A stretch of DNA of 37,573 bases from Bryobacterales bacterium (GTDB lineage: Bacteria; Acidobacteriota; Terriglobia; Bryobacterales; Bryobacteraceae): assembly GCA_003163855.1 (NCBI GenBank), contig PLRJ01000058.1:16026-53598 (forward strand), written 5' to 3'. Under the pieces are notes generated by a model. That model did not search any database and was not told the DNA's origin. It saw nothing but the letters and a program-made list of their open reading frames with translations. Below are positions 7,410 through 16,587 of the stretch, one piece after another (positions within the stretch are counted from its first letter, which is position 1; each line of letters starts with the position of its first letter). Both the position numbers and the translations under genes were made by a program.

Positions 7410-10400
7410 ATGCGCTATCCTAGCAAAATTTCCGACAAAGTTTCGGCTGCATGTTGTATGTTGTGGCTTTCGCTGGCGTGCCCCGTCGTCTTGCAAGCCC
7501 AACTCACCACCATTAACGTCAACAACCAGGTACTACAAAGTCCGGTGAAGCGCTTGGGCATCAATCTCGGCGCCACAAACTTTTATGACTCTGGACAGAT
7601 GCTGAAGAATCTGGTCATCAACAACCCGGGGTTCGAAGGTGAGATTGCCCAGTCGATGATCCAATGCGGTTCCGGCACGGCCACTTCGTGTACCCATTCC
7701 AACGCATATTCCGGGTGGCCGGCTGACTTTTGGGACGGCGCTACCTATCAATTTGTCTATGGGAGTGCCCTCGGAAGGTCGGGCACAGTATCTACCTTTA
7801 GTGCCGCTAACGGTACCACGGGTGGCGTATTCAATTTCTCGGATTCGAGCACGGTGCCCCACAGCGGCGACTACATGATCGTCAGCAAACCCATACCTGG
7901 AAATGCCACCGATGGCTGGTCGGTTTACTCTACCGGGGCTGGTTCGGTAACCACCAACTTCAGCGATCTGCCTCCAGGGACCCAGGGCATTCAGACTGCT
8001 TACGTCAACGCTCCAACTTCGAACGACTCAGCTAATCTCAACTATTACTTCGATAGCACTCCGGCGCGCACATTCATCCAACTGAACGGCCAATATCAAC
8101 TTACCTTTAAGGCCAAGGGTCTCAGCGCGGGCGCCTCGGTCGGCTTGCAACTCTATCGCAGCGCTAACCCACGCCCCGTTTACATCAATTCGACCGTTAA
8201 CCTGACTAACGATTGGCAAACGTACACCATCCCGTTTTATGCGAACGAAAATGGATCGGTTATCGGCACTGCCCAGGTTCAGTTCTATACCGTTGGCGCT
8301 GACTCGTTTTACCTTGACGACGTCAGCCTCGTTCAACTGAATACCGATCCAACCAATCCCACGGTGTTTCGCGATCCTGTGGTGAATGCCCTAAAGCAAC
8401 TCAATCCGGGCGTGTTGCGCTTCTGGTTCAACCAACTGGGTGAGCCGCTGGACAATCTGCTGGCGCCCCCACTCGGACGGCAGCGCTCCACGTACTCGGC
8501 CTACACAACGGATATCAACTTTGTCGAATATGGTCTTGCCGACTTTTTGCAACTCTGCCAAACCATAGGCGCCGATCCTTGGGTGACCTTGCCCATAACA
8601 CTGACCAGCACCGAAGCCTCGAATCTGATCGACTATTTGGCGGGCCCTACTAGCACAATTTACGGCGCAAAGCGTGCCGCCGCCGGGCAATCGGCACCCT
8701 GGACATCGGTGTTCAACAAAATACACCTGGAGTTTGGCAACGAGGCCTGGGACGCCATCTTCAATGGCGGCAACATGGAAAATTTTCAAGCCTACGGAAC
8801 GCGCACGAATGTAGTGTTTGCCGCCATGCGCAGCAACAACAATTTCACCGCTCCGTCCTTCGACCTGATCATGAACGGCTTCTCTGCCTACCCAGCGGCG
8901 AATACAGTGATACAAAGCTACTGCACTAACAATGATTCCGTGGGTGCCGCGCCCTATCTGATGTATAACGTCAATGATCCGGCTGATTCCGGCTACACCG
9001 GCGCCGCCGCCATTGAAGATCTGTTTGGATCTACTTTTGCCGAAGCAGAGGCTTTCGTCACCAACAGCGGAACTGCTGAGGGTGTTGCCAACGGATACAT
9101 CCTGCAGGACCAACTGGCAATAAAAGCATCGGGCAACCCCAAACCGTTCGTCAGCACCGAGATCAACGTCAGTCCCACCGCAGGCGACATCACGCAGACG
9201 GAATTGGATAGCTTCTCCTCCTCCGTCGGAGTGGGTTTAGCTGTCGTCGACGCCATGCTGCAGCAAATGCGGGTCGGGGTTTTGACGCAAAATCTTTTTC
9301 AACTCTCGCAATACTTGTATCAGTTGCCCGTTCTCAATAATCAGGCCAGAACTACTTATCTGTGGGGATCGGTCCTGGACATGGGCGTTACCGACAGGCG
9401 GCGTCCGCAGTTTTTGGCCTTACAGATGGCTAACGCCGCTATCGCCACCAGCAACGCCACTATGTTGCAGACAGTCCATACCGGTGCAGACCCAACCTGG
9501 AACCAGGCCCAGGTGCAATCCGTACAACTGAACAACGCGCATTATCTGCAATCGTTCGCGTTCAACAATGGCAGCCAGTTTTCGCTTATCGTATTCAACA
9601 CGCATCGGACATCCGCCCTTCCCGTGGCGTTTGCGGGCTACAACGTTCCCGCGGGAACTGTTCAGATGCAACAGCTCACCTCAGCCAATATCACCGATAC
9701 CAATGAGAATGCATTGGTAGTGGCGCCTGTCTCAAGCACACTCTACAGTTTCAATGCAGCCACCCCGCTCTCACTGCCTCCTTTTTCGATGACGGTACTG
9801 ACTTGGACCGCGCCACAAATAAGCGGGGTTTCGGTAACCGGCATTACCGCTAACTCAGCCACGATCAACTGGACCACTGACGTCGCAGCCAGTGGTCAAG
9901 TGAACTATGGAACAACCACCGCCTACGGTTCGCAAGCAGCAGCGAGTGGATCAGCGACAACGCAGTCCCTCACTCTGACTGGCTTGGCTCCAGGGACAAC
10001 TTATAACTTCGGCATCTCCGCGACGAATACCGCGGGGGCCACATCGACTTCCGCAAACGCCACGTTCAGCACGCCAGGTTTCACTATTTCGGCTCCCGCT
10101 TCAATCGCACTGCAGCAGGGCCAAGCCAAAAGCTACCCGATTACAATAGCGACTACAAACGGCTTCACAGGCTCGGTATTTCTCTCGCTATGGGGTCTGC
10201 CCTCCGGCGCCAGCGATACCTTCCAGGCAACAAGTTCGACCAGTACCGCCCTAACCATTTCTCTTGCCGCGAGCATAGCCACGGGAACCTATCCACTTAC
10301 GCTCAGTGGAACCTCGGGATCGCTCACGGTAAGCGTTCCTATCAGCCTCGTGGTAGCTGCGCCCGTACAATCACAAACTATAACTTTCAACCCGATTCCC

Positions 10401-10883
10401 GCGCAAAGCCTTGGATCGAGCTTGACGCTCCAGGCTACTGCGAGTTCCGGTCTGCCTGTCGCTTTCACAGTTGTGCCGAATGGCAACTGCAGCATTTCAG
10501 GCAACGTGGTGAAATTCCTAAACGTGGGTAATTGTGGAGTGACCGCCAACCAGGCGGGAAACAGCAGCTATACCGCGGCTCCGCAAGTGGGACAGATCAT
10601 CGTTGTCAACAATGCTGTCAGCCAAAGTGCCGGCAAAACCGCTCAGACTATTACCTTCAATGCGATTCCCGTCCAGTTGGTGGGCAAAAGCCTGACCGTG
10701 AGCGCAACGGCTAGCTCCGGCCTCCCCGTCAACTTTGTTATAGTCCAGAACGGCAATTGCTCGATTTCAGGCAGCGTGGTGACATTGCTGAACCCTGGTA
10801 ATTGCGGAGTGATAGCCACTCAGGCTGGCAACAGCACCTATGCCGCGGCTCCAGCCGTGGGACAGATCATTGTCGTCAACTAA
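7410..10883 (+). CDS. Giant secreted glycoside-hydrolase-like protein with FN3 and Ig-like repeats (copy A)
   Basis: A ~1157-residue exported protein with a signal peptide ending near 'VVLQAQ'. Residues ~30-330 include a beta-sandwich, carbohydrate-binding-like part (TFIQLNGQYQLTFKAKGLSA ... DSFYLDDVSL). Residues ~335-720 look like a clan GH-A catalytic barrel: 'HLEFGNEAWD' gives a candidate acid/base Glu445, and 'PFVSTEINVSP' a candidate nucleophile Glu584. That layout is seen in alpha-L-arabinofuranosidases and related enzymes. An FN3 domain follows at ~805-890 (SATINWTTDVAASGQVNYGT), then an Ig-like domain and two C-terminal two-Cys modules. The substrate is unknown; plant or microbial polysaccharide is the natural guess. 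I chose the ATG at 7410 because TAAGG lies 4-5 bases before it; a TTG at 7407 is too close. A paralog follows in tandem. Confidence 0.8.
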   Translation: MRYPSKISDKVSAACCMLWLSLACPVVLQAQLTTINVNNQVLQSPVKRLGINLGATNFYDSGQMLKNLVINNPGFEGEIAQSMIQCGSGTATSCTHSNAYSGWPADFWDGATYQFVYGSALGRSGTVSTFSAANGTTGGVFNFSDSSTVPHSGDYMIVSKPIPGNATDGWSVYSTGAGSVTTNFSDLPPGTQGIQTAYVNAPTSNDSANLNYYFDSTPARTFIQLNGQYQLTFKAKGLSAGASVGLQLYRSANPRPVYINSTVNLTNDWQTYTIPFYANENGSVIGTAQVQFYTVGADSFYLDDVSLVQLNTDPTNPTVFRDPVVNALKQLNPGVLRFWFNQLGEPLDNLLAPPLGRQRSTYSAYTTDINFVEYGLADFLQLCQTIGADPWVTLPITLTSTEASNLIDYLAGPTSTIYGAKRAAAGQSAPWTSVFNKIHLEFGNEAWDAIFNGGNMENFQAYGTRTNVVFAAMRSNNNFTAPSFDLIMNGFSAYPAANTVIQSYCTNNDSVGAAPYLMYNVNDPADSGYTGAAAIEDLFGSTFAEAEAFVTNSGTAEGVANGYILQDQLAIKASGNPKPFVSTEINVSPTAGDITQTELDSFSSSVGVGLAVVDAMLQQMRVGVLTQNLFQLSQYLYQLPVLNNQARTTYLWGSVLDMGVTDRRRPQFLALQMANAAIATSNATMLQTVHTGADPTWNQAQVQSVQLNNAHYLQSFAFNNGSQFSLIVFNTHRTSALPVAFAGYNVPAGTVQMQQLTSANITDTNENALVVAPVSSTLYSFNAATPLSLPPFSMTVLTWTAPQISGVSVTGITANSATINWTTDVAASGQVNYGTTTAYGSQAAASGSATTQSLTLTGLAPGTTYNFGISATNTAGATSTSANATFSTPGFTISAPASIALQQGQAKSYPITIATTNGFTGSVFLSLWGLPSGASDTFQATSSTSTALTISLAASIATGTYPLTLSGTSGSLTVSVPISLVVAAPVQSQTITFNPIPAQSLGSSLTLQATASSGLPVAFTVVPNGNCSISGNVVKFLNVGNCGVTANQAGNSSYTAAPQVGQIIVVNNAVSQSAGKTAQTITFNAIPVQLVGKSLTVSATASSGLPVNFVIVQNGNCSISGSVVTLLNPGNCGVIATQAGNSTYAAAPAVGQIIVVN
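10371..10880 (+). repeat. Two C-terminal ~80-residue modules of copy A
   Basis: Modules at 10371-10610 and 10641-10880 both run from 'QTITFN.IP.Q' through 'ATASSGLPV', 'NGNCSISG' and 'GNCGV' to 'QIIVVN'. Each has two cysteines in NGNCS and GNCG, plausibly a disulfide. The second module resembles the last module of the downstream paralog more than it resembles its own neighbour. Confidence 0.85.
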
Positions 10884-10984
10884 ACTACACGTCAGCTAGA
10901 GTGTTGGCGCTTTTCTCTGGCGAACTTACCAAAGTCCTGATACTGGTTTGTCATTTCGCCATTCTTCGGTCGATCATCTGCTTC

Positions 10985-11101
10985 GGTATACGCCGTCTTC
11001 AGCGACTCTTTCACTAAATAGTTCTAGTTCGCATATTTGCATTACTCGGTACCGTCAGCCTCTGTATACAACCTTCTAGGCCCTGCGTAACTGCTAACCT
11101 C
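10985..11101 (+). promoter_or_regulatory. Conserved leader B, counterpart of 7286-7399
   Basis: This 117-base leader of the second large gene shares GGTATAC, CGTC, AGCG-CTCT, CTAG, a TTACT..GGTAC block, and the identical TAACTGCTAACCTC (11088-11101), which ends 12 bases before the ATG. The remaining 100 bases of this intergenic gap (10884-10984) show nothing I can name. Confidence 0.55.
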
Positions 11102-11113
11102 GGACCAATCCAA

Positions 11114-14100
11114 ATGACTCGCGTTCAGCAAACACTCGCCAGAATTGTGCCCAAACATTTACCTCTATTGCTTGCGCTGGCTGGCCCTATGTTGCTGCGG
11201 GCTCAAGTCACAACTATAAACGTGAACAACCAAGTGATCCAACGCCCCGTAAAGCGGTTCGGTATAAATCTCGGTTCCACTAACTTCTATGACTCCGGGC
11301 AAATGCTGAAGAACCTGATTGTTAATAATCCTGGCTTTGAAGGTGAGATTGCCCAGTCTATGATTCAATGCGGTTCCGGCACGGCCACTTCTTGTACCCA
11401 TGCCAACCCATACTCCGGCTGGGCCAACGACTTTTGGGACGGCGCCACCTATCAGTTTGTCTATGGGAGTGCGCTTGGAAGATCGGGAACCGTTTCCAGC
11501 TTCACCGGCGCGAACGGAACTACCGGGGGGATTTTCAATTTCTCCGATTCAGGCACGGTGCCTGGCGACAGCGACTACATGATTGTTCGCAAAACGATGC
11601 CGGGTAATGCGACCGATGGCTGGCAGGTGAGCACCGTTGCAAACGGCTCGATCACCACCAATTCTACCGACCTGCCTCCGACAACTCAGGGTATTCAGAC
11701 GGCCTACCTCAACGCCCCCACCTCTAACGACTCAGCTACACTCAACTACTACTTCGACAGCACGCCCGGACGCACATTCATCCAGCTGAATGGCCAATAT
11801 CAACTGACCTTCAAGGCTAAGGGTCTCAGCACTGGGGCGTCGGTCGGCGTGCAAGTTTTTCGCAGTATGAACCCCCGCCCGATTTATATAAACTCGACTG
11901 TGAACCTGACCAACACCTGGCAGACCTACACCATTCCATTCACCGCCAACGAAAATGGATCGGCTATCGGCGCTGCCCAGTTGCAGTTCTACACTGTCGG
12001 CGCGGATTCCTTTTATCTCGATGACGCAGTTCTTGTGCAGACGGCTGGGCCCGGCGGCGCCTCTCTGGATCCAACCAATACGACCGTCTTTCGTGATCCA
12101 GTGGTGAACGCCCTTAGGCAACTAAACCCCGGCGTTCTGCGTTTTTGGTTCAATCAGTTGGGCGAGCCGCTAGACAATCTGCTGGCGCCGACCCTTGGGC
12201 GGCAACGGTCCACCTACGACTCCTATGCAACCGATATCAACTTCATCGAGTATGGTCTAACCGACTTTCTGCAACTATGCCAGACTATCGGCGCCGACCC
12301 CTGGGTGGTTGTGCCCATCACGGTGAGCAACGCCGAAGCTTCCAACTTGATTGACTATCTGGCTGGTCCCAGTAGCACCGTCTACGGGGCCAAACGTGCC
12401 GCGGCCGGGCAAACAGCCCCTTGGACATCGGTGTTCAATAAAATTCACCTGGAGTTTGGCAACGAGGCCTGGGACGCCATCTTCAACGGTGGGGACATGG
12501 AAATCGATCAGGCCTACGGCACACGCACGCAGGCAGTTTTTGCAACCATGCGCAGCAACAGCAATTTCAACGCACCTTCCTTCGACTTGATTATGAACGG
12601 AATAGCCGGATATCCGCCAGCCAACACCGTCATACAAAGTTATTGCAACAACAACGATTCCTTTGGCGCGGCGCCCTACATGATGTACACCGTCAACGAC
12701 CCGGCGGATAACGGCTACACCGGCGCCGCGGCCATTGAGGATCTGTTTGGATCCGCGTTTGCCGAGGCAGAGGCCTTCGTAACAGCAAGCGGAACGGCGG
12801 AGAACGTTGCCAATGGCTATGTCTTGCAGGACCAGCTGGCTTTGCAGGCGTCCGGCAATCCCAAGCCGTTTATAACTACCGAATTCAACATAGCCCCGCA
12901 TAACGGCGACATCACGCAGGCCGAGTTGAATGGCTTTACTTCCTCTATCGGAGGAGGCTTGGCTGTCATTAGCGGCATGCTCCAGCAACTGCGCGCCGGT
13001 GTATTGACGCAGAATCTTTTTCAACTGGCGCAGTTCGTAGACCCGTTACCGACCTCAAGCGCCCAGCCCGTGATAAGGAACGCTAATCTTTTCGGCTCGG
13101 TTGTCGACATGGGCGTCACCGATTGGCGACGTCCGCAGTTTTTGGCGTTACAAATGGCCAACAATGCCATCAGCACCGCCAGCGCAACCATGTTACAGAC
13201 GGTGCAAACTGGCGCGAACCCCACCTGGAACCAGGCTATGGTCCAGAATGTGCAACTGAACAACGCCCACTATCTGCAATCCTTTGCCTTCAACAACGGC
13301 AGCCAGTATTCGCTTATCGTCCTCAATACAAATAGAACGACCGCTCTGCCGGTGACACTTGCAGGTTACAACGTTCCGGCGGGAACTGTGCAGATGCAAC
13401 AGCTGACTTCAGCCAATATCACCGACACCAATGAGAATGCCTTAGTGGTGGTGCCGGTTTCGAGCACACTTACCAGTTTCAATCCAGCCACGCCGCTTTC
13501 GCTTCCTCCCTTTTCGATGACGGTCCTCACTTGGACCGCGCCGCAAATCAGCGGCGTGACCGTCACCGGCCTTACCGCAACTTCCGCGACCATCAGTTGG
13601 ACCACCGACGTGACGGCGAGCGGGCAGGTGAATTATGGAACCACAGCTTCCTATGGTTCGCAATCGCCCTTAAATGGCGCCTCGACAACCCAATCAGTCA
13701 CCCTGACCGGTTTAACCGCGGGGGCAACCTATAACTTTGGGGTCTCGGCGACCAATGCAGCCGGTGCCACATCAACAACCCAAAACGCCACGTTCACCAC
13801 TCTCCCGTCTTTCAATCTTTCGGCTCCTGCTTCCATCACAGTTCAGCAAGCCCAGAGCAATGCCCTTTCAGTGACGGTAACACCGACCAACGGATACAGT
13901 GGACCGGTAGCTCTCGCGCTGTCAGGCCTGCCCACCGGAGCCACCGACACGTTGCAGGCGACCTCCACGGGTGCAACGCTGGTCATCAACGTCCCCTCCA
14001 GCGTGCCCGCCGCGACCTATCCGCTCACCATCACCGGAACGGCTGGCCCCGTCACGATGACAACCCGGGTCAGCCTGGTCGTCACTTCGGTGCAGCAATC

Positions 14101-14845
14101 CCAAACCATAACTTTTAATGCCATTCCCGCCCAGATCGTCGGAGGCACCTTGACTGTTAGCGCCACTGCCAGCTCGGGATTGCCCGTCACGTTCTCCGTC
14201 GTCCAAAATGGTAACTGCAGCATCGCTGGCAATGTGGTGACATTCCTGAATGTCGGGAATTGCGGAGTTATCGCGAACCAGGCGGGTAACAGCTCGTATG
14301 CACCAGCGCCTGCAGTCGGTCAGATCATCGTCGTCAACCAGCCTAAAACCCAGACCATCACCTTCGCCACGATCGCTACGCAGACAGTAGGCACACCGCT
14401 CACGCTCACAGCCAGCGCCAGCTCTGGTTTGGCCGTCAGCTATGCCTCCTCCACCGCCAGCATCTGTACAGTCTCAGGCAGCACTGCCACATTCCTGGCT
14501 GCCGGCACTTGCACCATCACTGCCTCACAGACAGGAAATAACGTCTACTCGGCGGCAACTCCGGTCTCGCGAAGCTTTACTGTCAAAGCCGCAACTCTGA
14601 AATCGCAGACTATTACCTTCAACTCGATTCCAGCTCAGACTGTTGGCAAGAGCCTGACCGTGAGCGCCACCGCCAGTTCCGGCCTGCCAGTCACTTTCGT
14701 CATCGTCCAGAACGGCAATTGCAGCATCGCCGGCGCCGTAGTGACGTTCCTTCATGTTGGTAATTGCGGGGTAATCGCCAATCAGGCCGGAAACAGCACC
14801 TATGCGGCGGCCCCAGCTGTGGGACAGATCATTGTCGTGAACTGA
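11114..14845 (+). CDS. Giant secreted glycoside-hydrolase-like protein with FN3 and Ig-like repeats (copy B)
   Basis: Tandem paralog of the upstream gene, 1243 residues, nearly colinear with it. A signal peptide ends near 'MLLRAQ'. The carbohydrate-binding-like part and GH-A-like barrel are conserved, with both candidate catalytic residues kept: 'HLEFGNEAWD' (Glu451) and 'PFITTEFNIAP' (Glu590). The FN3 domain (SATISWTTDVTASGQVNYGT) and the Ig-like domain follow. Copy B ends in three C-terminal modules, one more than copy A. The extra middle module is of a different subtype (SICTVSG ... AGTCTITASQTGN). No sorting signal follows the last module, so surface attachment, if any, must use another route. 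The leader is conserved with copy A, so coordinate expression is likely. No clear Shine-Dalgarno precedes the ATG. The enzymatic assignment rests on motif spacing and is not certain. Confidence 0.8.
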   Translation: MTRVQQTLARIVPKHLPLLLALAGPMLLRAQVTTINVNNQVIQRPVKRFGINLGSTNFYDSGQMLKNLIVNNPGFEGEIAQSMIQCGSGTATSCTHANPYSGWANDFWDGATYQFVYGSALGRSGTVSSFTGANGTTGGIFNFSDSGTVPGDSDYMIVRKTMPGNATDGWQVSTVANGSITTNSTDLPPTTQGIQTAYLNAPTSNDSATLNYYFDSTPGRTFIQLNGQYQLTFKAKGLSTGASVGVQVFRSMNPRPIYINSTVNLTNTWQTYTIPFTANENGSAIGAAQLQFYTVGADSFYLDDAVLVQTAGPGGASLDPTNTTVFRDPVVNALRQLNPGVLRFWFNQLGEPLDNLLAPTLGRQRSTYDSYATDINFIEYGLTDFLQLCQTIGADPWVVVPITVSNAEASNLIDYLAGPSSTVYGAKRAAAGQTAPWTSVFNKIHLEFGNEAWDAIFNGGDMEIDQAYGTRTQAVFATMRSNSNFNAPSFDLIMNGIAGYPPANTVIQSYCNNNDSFGAAPYMMYTVNDPADNGYTGAAAIEDLFGSAFAEAEAFVTASGTAENVANGYVLQDQLALQASGNPKPFITTEFNIAPHNGDITQAELNGFTSSIGGGLAVISGMLQQLRAGVLTQNLFQLAQFVDPLPTSSAQPVIRNANLFGSVVDMGVTDWRRPQFLALQMANNAISTASATMLQTVQTGANPTWNQAMVQNVQLNNAHYLQSFAFNNGSQYSLIVLNTNRTTALPVTLAGYNVPAGTVQMQQLTSANITDTNENALVVVPVSSTLTSFNPATPLSLPPFSMTVLTWTAPQISGVTVTGLTATSATISWTTDVTASGQVNYGTTASYGSQSPLNGASTTQSVTLTGLTAGATYNFGVSATNAAGATSTTQNATFTTLPSFNLSAPASITVQQAQSNALSVTVTPTNGYSGPVALALSGLPTGATDTLQATSTGATLVINVPSSVPAATYPLTITGTAGPVTMTTRVSLVVTSVQQSQTITFNAIPAQIVGGTLTVSATASSGLPVTFSVVQNGNCSIAGNVVTFLNVGNCGVIANQAGNSSYAPAPAVGQIIVVNQPKTQTITFATIATQTVGTPLTLTASASSGLAVSYASSTASICTVSGSTATFLAAGTCTITASQTGNNVYSAATPVSRSFTVKAATLKSQTITFNSIPAQTVGKSLTVSATASSGLPVTFVIVQNGNCSIAGAVVTFLHVGNCGVIANQAGNSTYAAAPAVGQIIVVN
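14099..14842 (+). repeat. Three C-terminal modules of copy B
   Basis: Modules lie at about 14099-14338, 14345-14590 and 14603-14842. The first and third carry NGNCSIAG and GNCGV and end 'QIIVVN', like those of copy A. The middle one is divergent (SICTVSG, AGTCTITAS). The array looks like insertion of a foreign-subtype module between two homogenised ones. Confidence 0.85.
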
Positions 14846-14862
14846 TACGCGGTGGAGCGCTC

Positions 14863-14890
14863 TGCAGGCGCGCTCAGATATGCGCCTGCA
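14863..14890. other. Perfect 9-bp inverted repeat between convergent genes
   Basis: TGCAGGCGC (14863-14871) and GCGCCTGCA (14882-14890) form a 9-bp GC-rich stem with a 10-base loop, 17 bases past the stop of copy B and facing the end of wzt. No T-run flanks it on either strand, so it is not a textbook intrinsic terminator. It may still block both convergent transcripts or protect a 3' end. Confidence 0.5.
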
Positions 14891-15008
14891 ATGCAAGTTA
14901 GCCAGCCAAGGCTGCGACTCATGAACGGTTGAATGCAATGATTGGCTGGATTGCACCAAAACTGAGTGCGTCCAGTGTGATAGTTGAGGCCTATCAATCG
15001 CCTGCGCG

Positions 15009-15782
15009 CTACGCGTCGGCGTGCGAATACTCAGGCGCAATCGGGACTTCGTTATAACGGTCGGCCGCTTCCTCCGGCGAGCCGTCGTATACGAGGCTGC
15101 CGTGGCTGAGAATAACGGCACGGTCGCAATTCTGTACCACATGGTCGATGCTATGGGTTACCAGCAGCATAGTTTTCCCCAGTTTGCGGAAGCGTTCCAG
15201 ACGTTCGAAGCACTTCTTCTGGAATTGCGAATCTCCCACGGCTAGTATTTCGTCCATGATCAGGACGTCCGGGTCCACTTCGGTTGCCACGGCGAATGCC
15301 AGCCGCGTATACATGCCTGACGAATATTGCTTAACCGGCGCGTCGATAAACTCGCCGATGTCGGCGAAGTCGATAATGCTGGCTTCCCGCTCGCGCATGT
15401 CACGCTTGGAATAGCCCATCATCAAACCGTTAAGAATTATGTTTTCCCGTCCGGTAAGCTCAAAATGCATCCCGGCTCCCAGTTCCAGCAAAGGAGCTAT
15501 GGTGCCCTGCACCGACACTGTTCCCGACGATGGCCTGTAGACTCCGGCAATAATTTTGAGCAGCGTGCTCTTACCCGATCCATTGCGGCCCAGGATGCCG
15601 ACCATCTCGCCCTGATTGACGGTGAGCGACACGTTGTTGAGCGCTGCAAAATCGTGATAATTCTTCGTCTTCTTACGAAACGCCTTTGAAAACAATTCGC
15701 GCAGCGTATCGGGCCGCTCCTGAATCATGCGGAACATCCGGCTGACATTCTCGACTCGAATAACAACTGAATTGGAAGGCAT
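15009..15782 (-). CDS. ABC transporter ATPase for polysaccharide export (Wzt-like)
   Basis: ATPase subunit of a cell-surface polysaccharide exporter (Wzt/TagH/KpsT group), which drives undecaprenyl-linked glycan across the inner membrane. Walker A GRNGSGKST is at 65-73, signature YSSGM at 153-157, Walker B ending in Asp176-Glu177, and the switch His209 in 'LLVTH'. The ~25-residue insert before the core (RPDTLRELFSKAFRKK) and 'LLELGAGMHFELTGRENI' are hallmarks of this subfamily. At 257 residues it lacks the C-terminal carbohydrate-binding domain found in long Wzt proteins, so substrate choice would not rest on such a domain. The permease gene is 6 bases upstream. It is the last gene of the long minus-strand cluster. 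Confidence 0.93.
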   Translation of the reverse strand: MPSNSVVIRVENVSRMFRMIQERPDTLRELFSKAFRKKTKNYHDFAALNNVSLTVNQGEMVGILGRNGSGKSTLLKIIAGVYRPSSGTVSVQGTIAPLLELGAGMHFELTGRENIILNGLMMGYSKRDMREREASIIDFADIGEFIDAPVKQYSSGMYTRLAFAVATEVDPDVLIMDEILAVGDSQFQKKCFERLERFRKLGKTMLLVTHSIDHVVQNCDRAVILSHGSLVYDGSPEEAADRYNEVPIAPEYSHADA

Positions 15783-15788
15783 TAATTC

Positions 15789-16565
15789 CTAGACGTAGAA
15801 CACAAATTCATGCTGGTGCTTCTTGAAAAAGCCGAAGCCTATGAAGAGCGCGGCGAACGCACAAACGAAGGAGGCAATCACCGAGTCGAACTTAGGCAGT
15901 TGCCCCCAATAAACCGACAAGCGGAAGCCATTCATGAGATAGACCAGTGGATTCAACTTAAAAAGCCAGCGATATTTAGCAGGAAAGAAATCCAGCGAGT
16001 AGAGGATAGGAGTGAGATAAAACAAAACCTGTATCACAATCTGGATGATATGCGCGACATCCCGATAGTAGACGTTGGCTGTAGCCAGAAAGAAAGTCGC
16101 GCCAAGAGTAAAAACCATCAGCGCCAGCAGGGGAATGGGCAGATAGAACCAAGTCCAATGCAGAGGATGACCGAGCAATGGCACCAGCAGGACAAGGGGA
16201 ATTAACGACAGAACTAAATTGATAGCATTCGAAACCACCGAGGAGACGGGAAAAACCAGTTTCGGGACAGATACTTTCTTTATAAGATCGGCGTTCCCGA
16301 CAACCGATTCCGCCGCATATGAGAGACTCTGCGCGAAGAAAGTCCAAGGCAATAACGCGCTCAATAGGAAGATGGCATAGTGCGGAATGTTGAACCGCAT
16401 AATGGTGGTAAATACAACCGTCAGCACAAGCATCAACAACGCTGGATTCAGCAGCGCCCACAGGAAACCGAGTACCGATCGCTTATACCGCACTGTCAAA
16501 TCACGCATCGCCAAGGCCCAAATCAGTTCGCGATAGCGGTAAGTGTCCCGGATTAGTTCATTCAT
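15789..16565 (-). CDS. ABC-2 type polysaccharide export permease (Wzm-like)
   Basis: Inner-membrane partner of the ATPase encoded 6 bases downstream. The 258 residues show the short cytosolic start 'LIRDTYRYRELIWALAMRDL' and 'VRYKRSVLGFLWALLNPALL', the classic ABC-2 polysaccharide-permease motif. About six hydrophobic segments follow (ALLNPALLMLVLTVVFTTIM; AIFLLSALLPWTFFAQSL; NLVLSLIPLVLLVPLL; LIPLLALMVFTLGATFFLA-type; IQIVIQVLFYLTPILYSL; a C-terminal helix), plus 'LFKLNPLVYLMNGFR'. It lies 22 bases after the FG-GAP/ASPIC-UnbV gene. No glycosyltransferase genes lie alongside, so the glycan is probably built by enzymes encoded elsewhere. Confidence 0.93.
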   Translation of the reverse strand: MNELIRDTYRYRELIWALAMRDLTVRYKRSVLGFLWALLNPALLMLVLTVVFTTIMRFNIPHYAIFLLSALLPWTFFAQSLSYAAESVVGNADLIKKVSVPKLVFPVSSVVSNAINLVLSLIPLVLLVPLLGHPLHWTWFYLPIPLLALMVFTLGATFFLATANVYYRDVAHIIQIVIQVLFYLTPILYSLDFFPAKYRWLFKLNPLVYLMNGFRLSVYWGQLPKFDSVIASFVCAFAALFIGFGFFKKHQHEFVFYV

Positions 16566-16587
16566 TCAATAGGCTCAAGCAACCATT

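Noticed and set aside
8391..13024. Long antisense frames (for example 8391-9113 and 12275-13024, minus strand, 240 and 249 codons)
   Set aside because: They lie opposite the conserved catalytic region of the two giant genes, match each other only because those genes are paralogs, and have no recognisable domain.
6944..14890. Genomic island inserted at tRNA-Gln
   Set aside because: No integrase gene, no visible repeat of the tRNA 3' end downstream, and the giant genes look like tandem duplicates native to this lineage. A base-composition scan could revisit this.
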